From positions 1 to 19,266 of the forward strand of contig JAUVIT010000002.1 in NCBI GenBank assembly GCA_030592605.1: DNA of 19,266 nucleotides. Reading direction: 5' to 3'. The stretch comes from Bacteroidota bacterium (lineage in GTDB: Bacteria; Bacteroidota; Bacteroidia; Bacteroidales; GCA-2748055). A program made the position numbers and the translations under genes. The notes under the pieces were generated by a model that saw only the letters and a list, made by a program, of their open reading frames with translations, did no database searches and was not told the origin of the DNA. Positions 7,783 through 15,381 of the stretch are shown here, in pieces (positions within the stretch are counted from its first letter, which is position 1; the number at the start of each line of letters is the position of its first letter).

Positions 7783-9000
7783 ATGGCCGAGCCATCCTCC
7801 ATACGTCTTGAGAATTTCAGATATAATCTGCCCGAGAAGGACATTGCCAAATATCCCCTGGCAGACAGATCTGCCTCCAAATTGCTGCTATACAGGGGCG
7901 GAAGTATCTCCCAGGACAGATTTCGCCATCTGCCTGATCACTTGCCTGCAGACTCCTGGCTGGTCTTTAATAGCACCAGGGTTATACAGGCCCGTCTTAA
8001 CTTTAGAAAAGAGACGGGTGCCCGGATTGAAATTTTCTGTCTCGAACCCATCGACCCGGCCGATTATGAGCAAGCTTTTCAGGCCAGGAATTCTGCCACA
8101 TGGCTCTGTCTGGTTGGAAATGTAAAGAAATGGAAGGGAGGTCCGATCTTCCTGAACACGCGTATTAATGGTGAAGAGCTAAAGCTTGAAGCACAGCTGG
8201 AAGAGCGGAGCGGGGAAGGATTTATCATTTCGTTTCAGTGGAAGCAAAGTGGAGTGTCTTTTGGAGAGATCATCGAAGAGTCGGGAAGCACTCCCATCCC
8301 ACCGTATCTGAAGCGGAAAGCAGAGGATAGCGATAGGGAGCGTTACCAGACTATCTACAGCATGAACAATGGTTCTGTGGCCGCACCAACGGCCGGATTG
8401 CACTTTACCGGGGAGATGATACAGCAGATGGAGCAGTCGAAGGTCCGCATGGAACATATCACCCTCCATGTTGGTGCCGGCACTTTTGTACCGGTAAAAG
8501 AGAAAAATGCAAGGAAGCACTTAATGCATTCGGAGCTGGTGGTGGTAAGCAGGACTTTCCTGGAGCAGTGGCTTAAGAGAAGTGATGGATTGATAGCTGT
8601 AGGCACCACAAGTACCCGCAGCCTGGAATCACTTTACTGGTTAGGTGTTAAATTAAAGGAGCAGGCCCCTCGCAAATCCTTATCACTGTCCATCGTGCAA
8701 TGGGAGAATGAGAAGCTTCCCCAGGATATTTCTTTGTCGGAAAGTATTGAATCTCTTCTTTATTATTGTAAACAATTCAAACTGGAGCATTTGCATCTCT
8801 CCACCCAGCTGATGATTGTCCCGGGATACCGCTTCAGGACCATCAGTGGCCTGCTGACCAATTTTCATATGCCGGGAAGCACCCTCTTGATGTTGATTGC
8901 AGCATGGATTGGGGAGGACTGGCTTAAGGTCTATAATTATGCACTGAATGAGGGTTTCCGCTTCCTCAGTTATGGAGACTCTTCCCTATTGATCCCCTGA
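7783..9000 (+). CDS. queA: S-adenosylmethionine:tRNA ribosyltransferase-isomerase (QueA), extended form
   Basis: Transfers the ribosyl group of SAM to 7-aminomethyl-7-deazaguanine in tRNA, giving epoxyqueuosine. Motifs: LPEKDIAKYPLADRSASKLL (from 16), VFNSTRVIQARL (61-72), PIPPYLKR, YQTIYS, AAPTAGLHFT (200-209), ITLHVGAGTFVPV, MHSE, VGTTSTRSLES (273-283), TNFHMPGSTLLM (359-370), and the C-terminal FRFLSYGDSSLLI. At 405 residues it is about 50 longer than E. coli QueA. Most of the extra is between SLES and the TQLMIVPGY strand (~284-340), where E. coli has a short linker. I have a memory of longer QueA homologues in Bacteroidota, so this may be a lineage form; whether it has exactly the QueA activity is inferred. 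It ends directly against the threonine aldolase stop. Confidence 0.87.
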   Translation: MAEPSSIRLENFRYNLPEKDIAKYPLADRSASKLLLYRGGSISQDRFRHLPDHLPADSWLVFNSTRVIQARLNFRKETGARIEIFCLEPIDPADYEQAFQARNSATWLCLVGNVKKWKGGPIFLNTRINGEELKLEAQLEERSGEGFIISFQWKQSGVSFGEIIEESGSTPIPPYLKRKAEDSDRERYQTIYSMNNGSVAAPTAGLHFTGEMIQQMEQSKVRMEHITLHVGAGTFVPVKEKNARKHLMHSELVVVSRTFLEQWLKRSDGLIAVGTTSTRSLESLYWLGVKLKEQAPRKSLSLSIVQWENEKLPQDISLSESIESLLYYCKQFKLEHLHLSTQLMIVPGYRFRTISGLLTNFHMPGSTLLMLIAAWIGEDWLKVYNYALNEGFRFLSYGDSSLLIP

Positions 9001-10038
9001 CTAAAGCATGGACCTGAGCAGAGAAGCAAAGGATTCGATATCTGCTTCGGTGGTATCGAATGAGCACATCCAGCGCACTTCCGAAAGCTCTTCATCCCAA
9101 ACGTAGAAAAAGAACTCATCCTGCAAGGCCGTAATTATATGGGAGGGAATCCTTGCAAATACAGCATTAGATTCCACCTGTCGGGTTACCTCCAGACCCG
9201 GAATATCCTTTACAGAAGCATAAAGTTTTTTGGCCATCCTGTTGGCATGACTGGCGTTCTCTTTCCACAGCTCATTCTCCAGAAAGACGCTGAACTGGGC
9301 AGCGATATACCTCATTTTCGAAGCCAGCTGCATTCCCTGTTTTCGTCTGTATTTGAAATCTTTACAGAGAGCCTTGTCGAAGAATATAATTGCTTCACCA
9401 TACATCATACCATTTTTGGTCCCCCCGAAGGAAAGCACGTCCACTCCTGCTCCGCCTGTCATTTCATAAAAGTCGCTCCCCAGTGAAACAGCAGCATTGC
9501 TGATCCTGGCACCGTCCATATGAAGCAGCATGCCATGTTCGTGTGTATACCTGGCAATCTCCCTGATCTCATCGACCGTATACACGGTACCCAGTTCTGT
9601 GGCCTGGGTAATGGAGACCATTCTGGGTTGCACATGGTGCTCAAAACCGATTCCATGCATATGTGAAGCGATCATATCAACGGTCAGTTTTCCATCGGGT
9701 GTGCTGCATGTAAGTAATTTGCAACCTGAAAACTTCTCCGGAGCACCACACTCATCCACATTAATATGGGCTGTTTCGGGACAGATAACAGCATGATAGG
9801 ACTGTGTCACCGTTGAAAGCCCCAGGACATTGGCGGCAGTACCTATAAATACAAAGAACACTTCAGTCTCCTGCCCGAAGATTTCCCTGAGCTGAGCGCT
9901 TGCCTTCTCTGTATAGGGATCATCGCCATAGGCAATCACATGACCATCATTTACTTCTGTAAGTGCTGTCAGGATATCGGGGTGCACACCTGCGTTGTTG
10001 TCGCTTGCAAATCCGCGACGATTTTGGCTAAGGCTCAT
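9001..10038 (-). CDS. Low-specificity threonine aldolase-type PLP enzyme
   Basis: A 345-residue fold-type I PLP enzyme of the beta-eliminating lyase/threonine aldolase family, which cleaves L-threonine or allo-threonine to glycine and acetaldehyde. The N-terminus RGFASDNNAGVHPDIL is typical. AHINVDE carries His91, expected to stack on PLP. MLLHMDGARISNA holds Asp175 (pyridine nitrogen) and Arg178. VLSFGGTKNGMM carries the Schiff-base Lys208. The start at 10038 lies 2 bases after the stop of the C69 dipeptidase, so the two form an operon; amino acids released from dipeptides could be its substrates (inference). The stop codon is immediately next to that of queA on the other strand. The exact substrate and stereochemistry are not readable from sequence. 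Confidence 0.88.
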   Translation of the reverse strand: MSLSQNRRGFASDNNAGVHPDILTALTEVNDGHVIAYGDDPYTEKASAQLREIFGQETEVFFVFIGTAANVLGLSTVTQSYHAVICPETAHINVDECGAPEKFSGCKLLTCSTPDGKLTVDMIASHMHGIGFEHHVQPRMVSITQATELGTVYTVDEIREIARYTHEHGMLLHMDGARISNAAVSLGSDFYEMTGGAGVDVLSFGGTKNGMMYGEAIIFFDKALCKDFKYRRKQGMQLASKMRYIAAQFSVFLENELWKENASHANRMAKKLYASVKDIPGLEVTRQVESNAVFARIPSHIITALQDEFFFYVWDEELSEVRWMCSFDTTEADIESFASLLRSML

Positions 10039-10040
10039 AT

Positions 10041-11630
10041 TTAGAATTTTTCATCATACCTGGTCCACAACATATCTCCCATTTCCCATGCCTTCTCAAC
10101 CACTTTGTCGCCCCAATCTATGGTATGGTTGGTCAGGTAATTTACAAGCTCCTCTTTCTTCCCCCTTTTATAGAGTTCAAGTGCCTTGTCCTCAAAAGCA
10201 GCCTGCCCGTCAAAGAGCTCCTCCTGCCAGCTGTCCCAAACACCGTTTACATCATAGCGCATTTCACCCCAGCGCTGAGCCGTAAGAGTACTTAGCCTGT
10301 TAAAGGCCCACCAGGCCGATTCATGGGTATATCCCTTGGGACGCCCCGGAGTTTTATAAGATGCCGGAAGATCACTACCCGAACAATAAACAGGCATATA
10401 GATGGAAGTAGCCACATTGTCCATGGCCAACCAGACCACTCCCCCGATCTCATCGGGTAGCCACTCCCTGCACTGGATAATAGTGGCATACATAGTATAC
10501 CAGCGTGCGATGGTTCTTTCGCCGCGCCATCCCCATCCACCATTGATTCGAAAAAGCTTGTTCATGTCGTAGGGAAGATGTGGGTTGGCCAGTGGTGAGA
10601 CTACAGTTTGACCCTGATCATCGGTGACCACCATATCTTTTGTCATATCAAAAGGAGTTCCCTCGTAATAGTCCGAGAAGACCATCCGCATATCAGCCAG
10701 GGAAATCAGCCTGTCAGGTTTTACTGAAAAGGGATAATTTTCAGCATTGGGATCAAGTTTCAGCGAAGGAGCCAGCAGATCAAATACTCTCCACTCTCTT
10801 CTCCTTGCAGCCAGTGAGGTCCGGCTATTGGGAGCATAGACATAACAGAAGAGGAAGGGATCCCCTTCGGACCACCAGCCTGCTTCTTCAGCTACACTAT
10901 ATATATTCTCACTGGCCATAAAGTGGTCCCTGTCCTCCAGGTCTATCTCTTTGATAGTGCTGGCATTGGCATTCACCGCAACATGATCGTCAGGTACCCG
11001 CTGGGCCACCCAGACCGAACCGGTTTTTCCTTTTCCCGGACCTAAAATTTCCAAGTGCCAAACTTCTGTCTTATCTGCAATGGTCAGAACCTCGCCATAA
11101 TCGTTCCAACCATATTTCCCAGTCAGTTCACCGGCAAGTTCAATGGCTTCGCGGGCTGTTTTACAACGCTCCAGCATCAGGCGACAGAGCCTCTGACAGT
11201 CGATCAGTCCGGAATCGGATTGCAACTCTTCCCTTCCTCCAAAAGTGGACTCTCCAATACCCAGCTGGAACTGGTTCATGGAAGGATAGGCTGTATTTAG
11301 AAACTGGTGAGTTTCTTTTACCTGGGGTATCTCTCCTATGGGCTGATGTCCATAGGTGGGCATTGCAAATGAATCACAGGCCACTCTTTTATACATGGTG
11401 CTTGTGGCATTACTACTGTGTTTGCTTGCCGGAATAACATCCATCCAGGAGCGGGTCCGGTGACTATCGTCTGTATGCGAAGTGATTACTGATCCATCGA
11501 CAGTGGCCTCTTTTCCCACAGTAATAGAGGTACATCCATCGGCATACCCCCCTTCCCAGTCTTCTTGCTGGGCCAGAAGCGGTATTGAAAAAAGTAGCAA
11601 AGACGCGAAGAAAAGTGAATGATATTTCAT
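10041..11630 (-). CDS. C69 family dipeptidase, secreted
   Basis: A 529-residue peptidase of family C69 (PepD-like, Ntn-hydrolase fold). It has a signal peptide (MKYHSLFFASLLLFSIPLLA) and then a short stretch QQEDWEGGYADG before Cys33. The family block CTSITVGKEATVDGSVITSHTDD starts at Cys33, which would be the N-terminal nucleophile after removal of the signal and pro-segment. Further family-like stretches are YGWNDYGEVLTIADKTEVWHLEI, NANASTIKEIDLED, and a C-terminal GGVVWLAMDNVATSIYMPVY. It probably works in the periplasm or outside the cell on dipeptides. It is first in an operon with the aldolase. The start at 11630 gives the signal peptide. A TATATTCG box (11657-11664 complement) is one mismatch from the -7 consensus. 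Confidence 0.9.
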   Translation of the reverse strand: MKYHSLFFASLLLFSIPLLAQQEDWEGGYADGCTSITVGKEATVDGSVITSHTDDSHRTRSWMDVIPASKHSSNATSTMYKRVACDSFAMPTYGHQPIGEIPQVKETHQFLNTAYPSMNQFQLGIGESTFGGREELQSDSGLIDCQRLCRLMLERCKTAREAIELAGELTGKYGWNDYGEVLTIADKTEVWHLEILGPGKGKTGSVWVAQRVPDDHVAVNANASTIKEIDLEDRDHFMASENIYSVAEEAGWWSEGDPFLFCYVYAPNSRTSLAARRREWRVFDLLAPSLKLDPNAENYPFSVKPDRLISLADMRMVFSDYYEGTPFDMTKDMVVTDDQGQTVVSPLANPHLPYDMNKLFRINGGWGWRGERTIARWYTMYATIIQCREWLPDEIGGVVWLAMDNVATSIYMPVYCSGSDLPASYKTPGRPKGYTHESAWWAFNRLSTLTAQRWGEMRYDVNGVWDSWQEELFDGQAAFEDKALELYKRGKKEELVNYLTNHTIDWGDKVVEKAWEMGDMLWTRYDEKF

Positions 11631-11707
11631 GCAATATTAATTTTAAATAAGAGTTACGAATATAGTCATATCCGCTAATAGAACAGTTCCGTATGCGCCA
11701 TTTTTAC

Positions 11708-11715
11708 TTTCTTTG
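11708..11715 (+). promoter_or_regulatory. Weak -7-like box for the CotH operon
   Basis: TTTCTTTG differs from TAnnTTTG by one base and is followed by GC, as in the rarA and queA boxes. If used, transcription would begin near 11720, after the TTG at 11713 and before the GTG at 11740, which supports the GTG as start. No TTG at the expected upstream spacing. Confidence 0.3.
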
Positions 11716-11739
11716 CAGTCACAATATCACAAGGGAAAA

Positions 11740-12987
11740 GTGAGCTTTACAAGATTCATCATATTATGCATGACGCTGGTGGGAATAAGCTCCTGCTACA
11801 AGGAGGTAGAGCTACCGCCCAATCCCGATGTGGTTTTTGAACTATCTGTCACTCCCGAGTTACAGGAATTCATTTATAATAGCAGGGATACAAGCTATTC
11901 CATTAAGGAAGCGGGAATGGAATTTCTCATGGGTAATAAGGTCCTGGATCTGAAGGAAATTAAGACACGTGGTAAAAGTGCATTACGTTTTCAGCGTAAA
12001 AGTTTTGCGGTCGTTCTAAACGAGACACTTGCCATAGAGGGACGAAGCGGATTTGACATGGCCTATCTAAAGAGATTCAAGTTGATTTCCATGGCCATGG
12101 ATAAAACATACATTGAGAACAGGATTGGATATGGCATCCTTGAGGAACAGGGAATCATGCCGCTCTTTTACAGGTTTGTGGAGTTAAAGATCAATGGAAG
12201 CACCCAGGGCATTTACCTGCTGGTGGAGGACCCTGAGCAATATTACCTGGAAATAGGTTCCGAATTTATTCTTCGTCGCGGATACTACAATAGCTTCGAC
12301 GATATTGAATATTCCCCTTCCTACCATTCTATACCGAGGGAAAGCTATGAAACGAGGTTTCAGGAAATCTATTCCAGCCTCACTGTCCTGCGGGGGGAGG
12401 CTTTGTACAATGCCTTGAATGAAAGACTGAACATGGAGCAGTATTTCCGTAAGATGGGCATAGATTACCTGCTTCAAAACGGAGATTATACAGACGAAGT
12501 TTATCTCTATGCCTTGGTCCGCCAAAATGAGCCCAGGTTCAGCATTATTCCGTGGGATTATGATGATCTGTTCAGAAGCTATCCGCACGAAGTGGGGATC
12601 AACTGGGGCACGGGACATCTGCTAGGTGATCGCCACTATGAAACGCACCAGGATATACTGGATGAAATAGGGTATAAAATGATCTTCTCTATCGAAGATG
12701 ACCTGGATTATTCCATAGCCATGGATCCCTATCTTTATGATCGGTACGAAAGCACTATTGCTGGAATGATAGAGAAAATGGACCTGGGAGATATTGATGC
12801 ACTGTTCGAACAGATAAAGGGTGAATTGCTCCCCTTCTATAATAACGAGGAGATAGTGGCTCAATCCCGATTCGATCAACATGAAACCAGCTTTATAATC
12901 TGGGAGGAAAACCTGGAAGACAAAAAGGCCTTTGTAAAGGACCGTCTGGCATCCATGAAGGAACAACTTAAGGAGGTGGTACCATGA
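11740..12987 (+). CDS. CotH-family lipoprotein, first copy (predicted atypical kinase fold)
   Basis: I choose the GTG at 11740, giving 415 residues. It directly yields a lipoprotein signal (SFTRFIILCMTLVGISSC, lipid Cys19), and AAGGGAAA precedes it; a TTG at 11713 is the alternative. CotH-family stretches: IKTRGKSALRFQRKSFAV, FKLISMAMDKTYIENRIGY, FVELKINGSTQGIYLLVE, EFILRRGYY and FSIIPWDYDDLF. In CotH proteins an Asp before the last strand pair and an Asp in the PWDxD motif are the catalytic and metal residues. Here these would be Asp249 (NGDYTDEVYLY) and Asp273 (PWDYDD). The position five after Asp249 is Val254, where the second copy has Asn. The lipid Cys is followed by YKE, a possible surface-export signal. 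The stop overlaps the next start as ATGA. Substrate and phosphate donor are unknown. Confidence 0.85.
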   Translation: MSFTRFIILCMTLVGISSCYKEVELPPNPDVVFELSVTPELQEFIYNSRDTSYSIKEAGMEFLMGNKVLDLKEIKTRGKSALRFQRKSFAVVLNETLAIEGRSGFDMAYLKRFKLISMAMDKTYIENRIGYGILEEQGIMPLFYRFVELKINGSTQGIYLLVEDPEQYYLEIGSEFILRRGYYNSFDDIEYSPSYHSIPRESYETRFQEIYSSLTVLRGEALYNALNERLNMEQYFRKMGIDYLLQNGDYTDEVYLYALVRQNEPRFSIIPWDYDDLFRSYPHEVGINWGTGHLLGDRHYETHQDILDEIGYKMIFSIEDDLDYSIAMDPYLYDRYESTIAGMIEKMDLGDIDALFEQIKGELLPFYNNEEIVAQSRFDQHETSFIIWEENLEDKKAFVKDRLASMKEQLKEVVP

Positions 12988-14681
12988 GATTTCAAAGCAT
13001 CCTGATATTGACACTTTTTGCATCAATGCTCTCCTGTAATACAATTCCGCCCGAGATTTTCGCTGACTTTACACTTGATGAACTAAGCGACAAGTATGAT
13101 TATACCGAGGCTATGGTGGTCGCTATTAACTCATATGAAGGAAAACGCGTTGATAAGGTACTGGTGAATGGTTCTAAGCCCGATAATCCGGATGTTCTTG
13201 AACTGCTGACTGCCGGATATTACAGAATCGAAATCTTCCAGGGAAGATCTCATCAGGATTCCCCCAAGGTGATACGGATCGTGATCCTTGATCCTGACCG
13301 GGGTAATACGGAGTGGGGATTGCCCCCATGGACCCCTCTTGAGCCTGAATCCGGAGAGCTGGGAGATCAATCAGTTAAACTGGTACATGCACCCATTGCC
13401 CCTCTGGATATATCCATCCCACTGATTGTTCTGCTTGAGGAAGAACTTACACTTTCGGATACTTATCTTGATGCAGAAATTGCTTCTACACAATTCAGGA
13501 TAAAGCGTGGCGTGGGATCGGTACAGATTCCGGCAGGCAGCAGCGAAGATGCACTGAAGATTGATCACAGGAGCTTCCTGCTGAATATCAACAGAATCGA
13601 TACCCAAGCCCAATCGCTGAGTGGGGTGCTGAGTTCCAATTTGCATATCGCGGCCGGAAGTTATATACATATACCGGCTGATTTGACAATTCCTGAAGGT
13701 ACTACACTAAGTATTGGCAGTGGCTCTTTTGTTAGCATTGATCCGGAAGTGAATATCCGGAACGAAGGACTGCTTTACCTGGCAGGCACTGCTAATGCAC
13801 CGGTTACCATGACCTGCAGCAACAATGAGGCTTACTGGGGTGGTATGATTGGAACCTCAGTTGGAAATCGCGTGGAAGCCACTCATACGATCTTCAGCAG
13901 AAGTGGCCATCACACTGGAGGAGACTACAGCTATGGTCATGCTGGCAGACAGGCACTCTTCTACAGTGAGAACGGGGAATTAAAGCTGGATCATTGTTAT
14001 ATGATTGACCATATCGGGCAGATTTTCTATCCTGTTTTATGCACCCTTGAACTAAGCGATTGCCTGATACAGCGGGCCAAAACCGGGGGACAGATGAACG
14101 AATCGGAACTTTTAATGGACCGCTGTGTCTTCACTGATTTTCCCGATGATAGTTATGAGTACAGGGATGAAGATAATGACGCACTCTACCTGAGCATGAC
14201 CAATGCGCTAATCAGCAATTCTGTCTTTATGTTTGCCAAAGACGACGGACTCGACAGCGGTGCCAGCGGAGGAGGTGAGGTACACATTGACAATACTATA
14301 TTTGAGTCGAATTTCCATGAAGGAGCTGCCCTTTCCAGTGCCAGATCTGTCGTCAAGCTACACCGGATTACCAACTGCCTCTTTGCCAACTGCGGTCAGG
14401 GGCTGGAGTTGGGTTACAGTAGTCCCAACCACCAGGTTGAAGTTGAATCCTGCCGCTTCGTTGGAAATGGAATCGGGATCAGATACGGGGACTGTTATGA
14501 AATGAGCCATCAGGGATACATCCATGTAAGAAACTCGGAAAGCCTCGAAAACACCGTCTATGACGTCTGGAACATGAACAGGGAGCACTGGGCCGCTGAC
14601 ACCTCTCATATGAGCTTTGAAAATGTGATAGTAAGTACACCCAATCCCATGTACCCTGAACTTATTACCTATGAAGAATAG
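12984..14681 (+). CDS. Right-handed parallel beta-helix lipoprotein
   Basis: A 565-residue lipoprotein with signal MRFQSILILTLFASMLSC (lipid Cys18) followed by NTIPPE. Residues ~30-210 look like beta-sandwich domains (e.g. DKVLVNGSKPDNPD and YYRIEIFQG). From ~220 the protein becomes a beta-helix: a capping run of IPADLTIPEGTTLSIGSGSFV, then repeated rungs ending in a Cys/Ser/Thr between small polar and hydrophobic residues (LDHCYM, LSDCLI, MDRCVF, ISNSVF, IDNTIF, ITNCLF, VESCRF). Aligned positions are 338, 360, 381, 413, 438, 465 and 490. Such folds often bind or cleave polysaccharides or act as adhesins; no catalytic triad is clear. It overlaps CotH-1 by ATGA and the DUF2490 gene by 11 bases, so its expression is coupled to both. 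Confidence 0.82.
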   Translation: MRFQSILILTLFASMLSCNTIPPEIFADFTLDELSDKYDYTEAMVVAINSYEGKRVDKVLVNGSKPDNPDVLELLTAGYYRIEIFQGRSHQDSPKVIRIVILDPDRGNTEWGLPPWTPLEPESGELGDQSVKLVHAPIAPLDISIPLIVLLEEELTLSDTYLDAEIASTQFRIKRGVGSVQIPAGSSEDALKIDHRSFLLNINRIDTQAQSLSGVLSSNLHIAAGSYIHIPADLTIPEGTTLSIGSGSFVSIDPEVNIRNEGLLYLAGTANAPVTMTCSNNEAYWGGMIGTSVGNRVEATHTIFSRSGHHTGGDYSYGHAGRQALFYSENGELKLDHCYMIDHIGQIFYPVLCTLELSDCLIQRAKTGGQMNESELLMDRCVFTDFPDDSYEYRDEDNDALYLSMTNALISNSVFMFAKDDGLDSGASGGGEVHIDNTIFESNFHEGAALSSARSVVKLHRITNCLFANCGQGLELGYSSPNHQVEVESCRFVGNGIGIRYGDCYEMSHQGYIHVRNSESLENTVYDVWNMNREHWAADTSHMSFENVIVSTPNPMYPELITYEE

Positions 14682-15381
14682 TCCTTTACCATATAAAACT
14701 ATTCGCGTTGGTCTCCTGGTATTTGCCCTGTTTCTGCTTGCAGCTAAACAGCTAAGAGCCCAGGAAACAAAGGTGGTAAGTGATCTCCAATTCTGGACAG
14801 GGGCTGCTATCGAGAAATCGTGGGGTAAGGCCTGGTCCGCTTCCGTGAAAGAGGAGATCAGGTTCAAGCATAATATCAGTGAAATCAACAACTATTTTAC
14901 TGAAGCCGCTTTACGCTACCGGATCAGTAAAAACTTCGCTCTGGAAGGGGGATACAGGTATACCCGGGATAAAAATTCTGATGGCAGTTATGATAATCTG
15001 ACGCGTTACAACCTTGATCTGAGGTACAAGGGACGGCTCTACTTCCTTACAATATACTACCGACTACGCTACCAGAAAGAAGTGGAGGGCTTTAATCTTT
15101 TTGACCAGACAGCTGATTATGAAAAATATGTAAGAAACCGTATTCGGATACGCTACAACGATTTTAAGAAGATTAAGCCCTATGTTTCGGCAGAGCTTTT
15201 TCAGTTATTCAGGCCTGATTATCATGCTGAGCTTGAGTATATACGCGTTGTCGGAGGCATCAAATATGAACCAGGGAAGCTGGGATCATTTGATTTTGGC
15301 TTTGGCTTCAACAGAGAATTTACGGAGCTTGAACCTGCCATGATATACCAGTTCAAAGCACGCTACACCTACGAATTTTGA
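14671..15381 (+). CDS. DUF2490 family outer-membrane beta-barrel protein
   Basis: A 236-residue exported protein with a long N-terminal signal (VGLLVFALFLLAAKQLRA, probable cleavage before QETKVV). The mature part is a series of amphipathic strands with family motifs: DLQFWTGAAIEKSWGKAWSA, RFKHNISEINNYFTEAALRY, LEGGYRYTRDKNSDGSYDN, YFLTIYYRLRYQKE, NRIRIRYNDFKKIKPYVSAE, and a C-terminal FKARYTYEF ending in Phe as in outer-membrane barrels. DUF2490 proteins are uncharacterised. Here it lies between two lipoprotein genes and overlaps both neighbours (11 bases upstream, 4 downstream). It may be an outer-membrane component of a surface assembly; a transport role is only a guess. Confidence 0.83.
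   Translation: MKNSPLPYKTIRVGLLVFALFLLAAKQLRAQETKVVSDLQFWTGAAIEKSWGKAWSASVKEEIRFKHNISEINNYFTEAALRYRISKNFALEGGYRYTRDKNSDGSYDNLTRYNLDLRYKGRLYFLTIYYRLRYQKEVEGFNLFDQTADYEKYVRNRIRIRYNDFKKIKPYVSAELFQLFRPDYHAELEYIRVVGGIKYEPGKLGSFDFGFGFNREFTELEPAMIYQFKARYTYEF

Noticed and set aside
11713..11739. TTG at 11713 as the start of CotH-1
   Set aside because: It overlaps the weak promoter box and adds a charged stretch before the lipoprotein signal; the GTG at 11740 gives a normal signal. Not fully excluded.
12184..14891. Minus-strand frames of 67-177 codons under the CotH-1 and beta-helix genes
   Set aside because: All are shadows of strongly supported plus-strand lipoprotein genes; none shows a domain or start signal.
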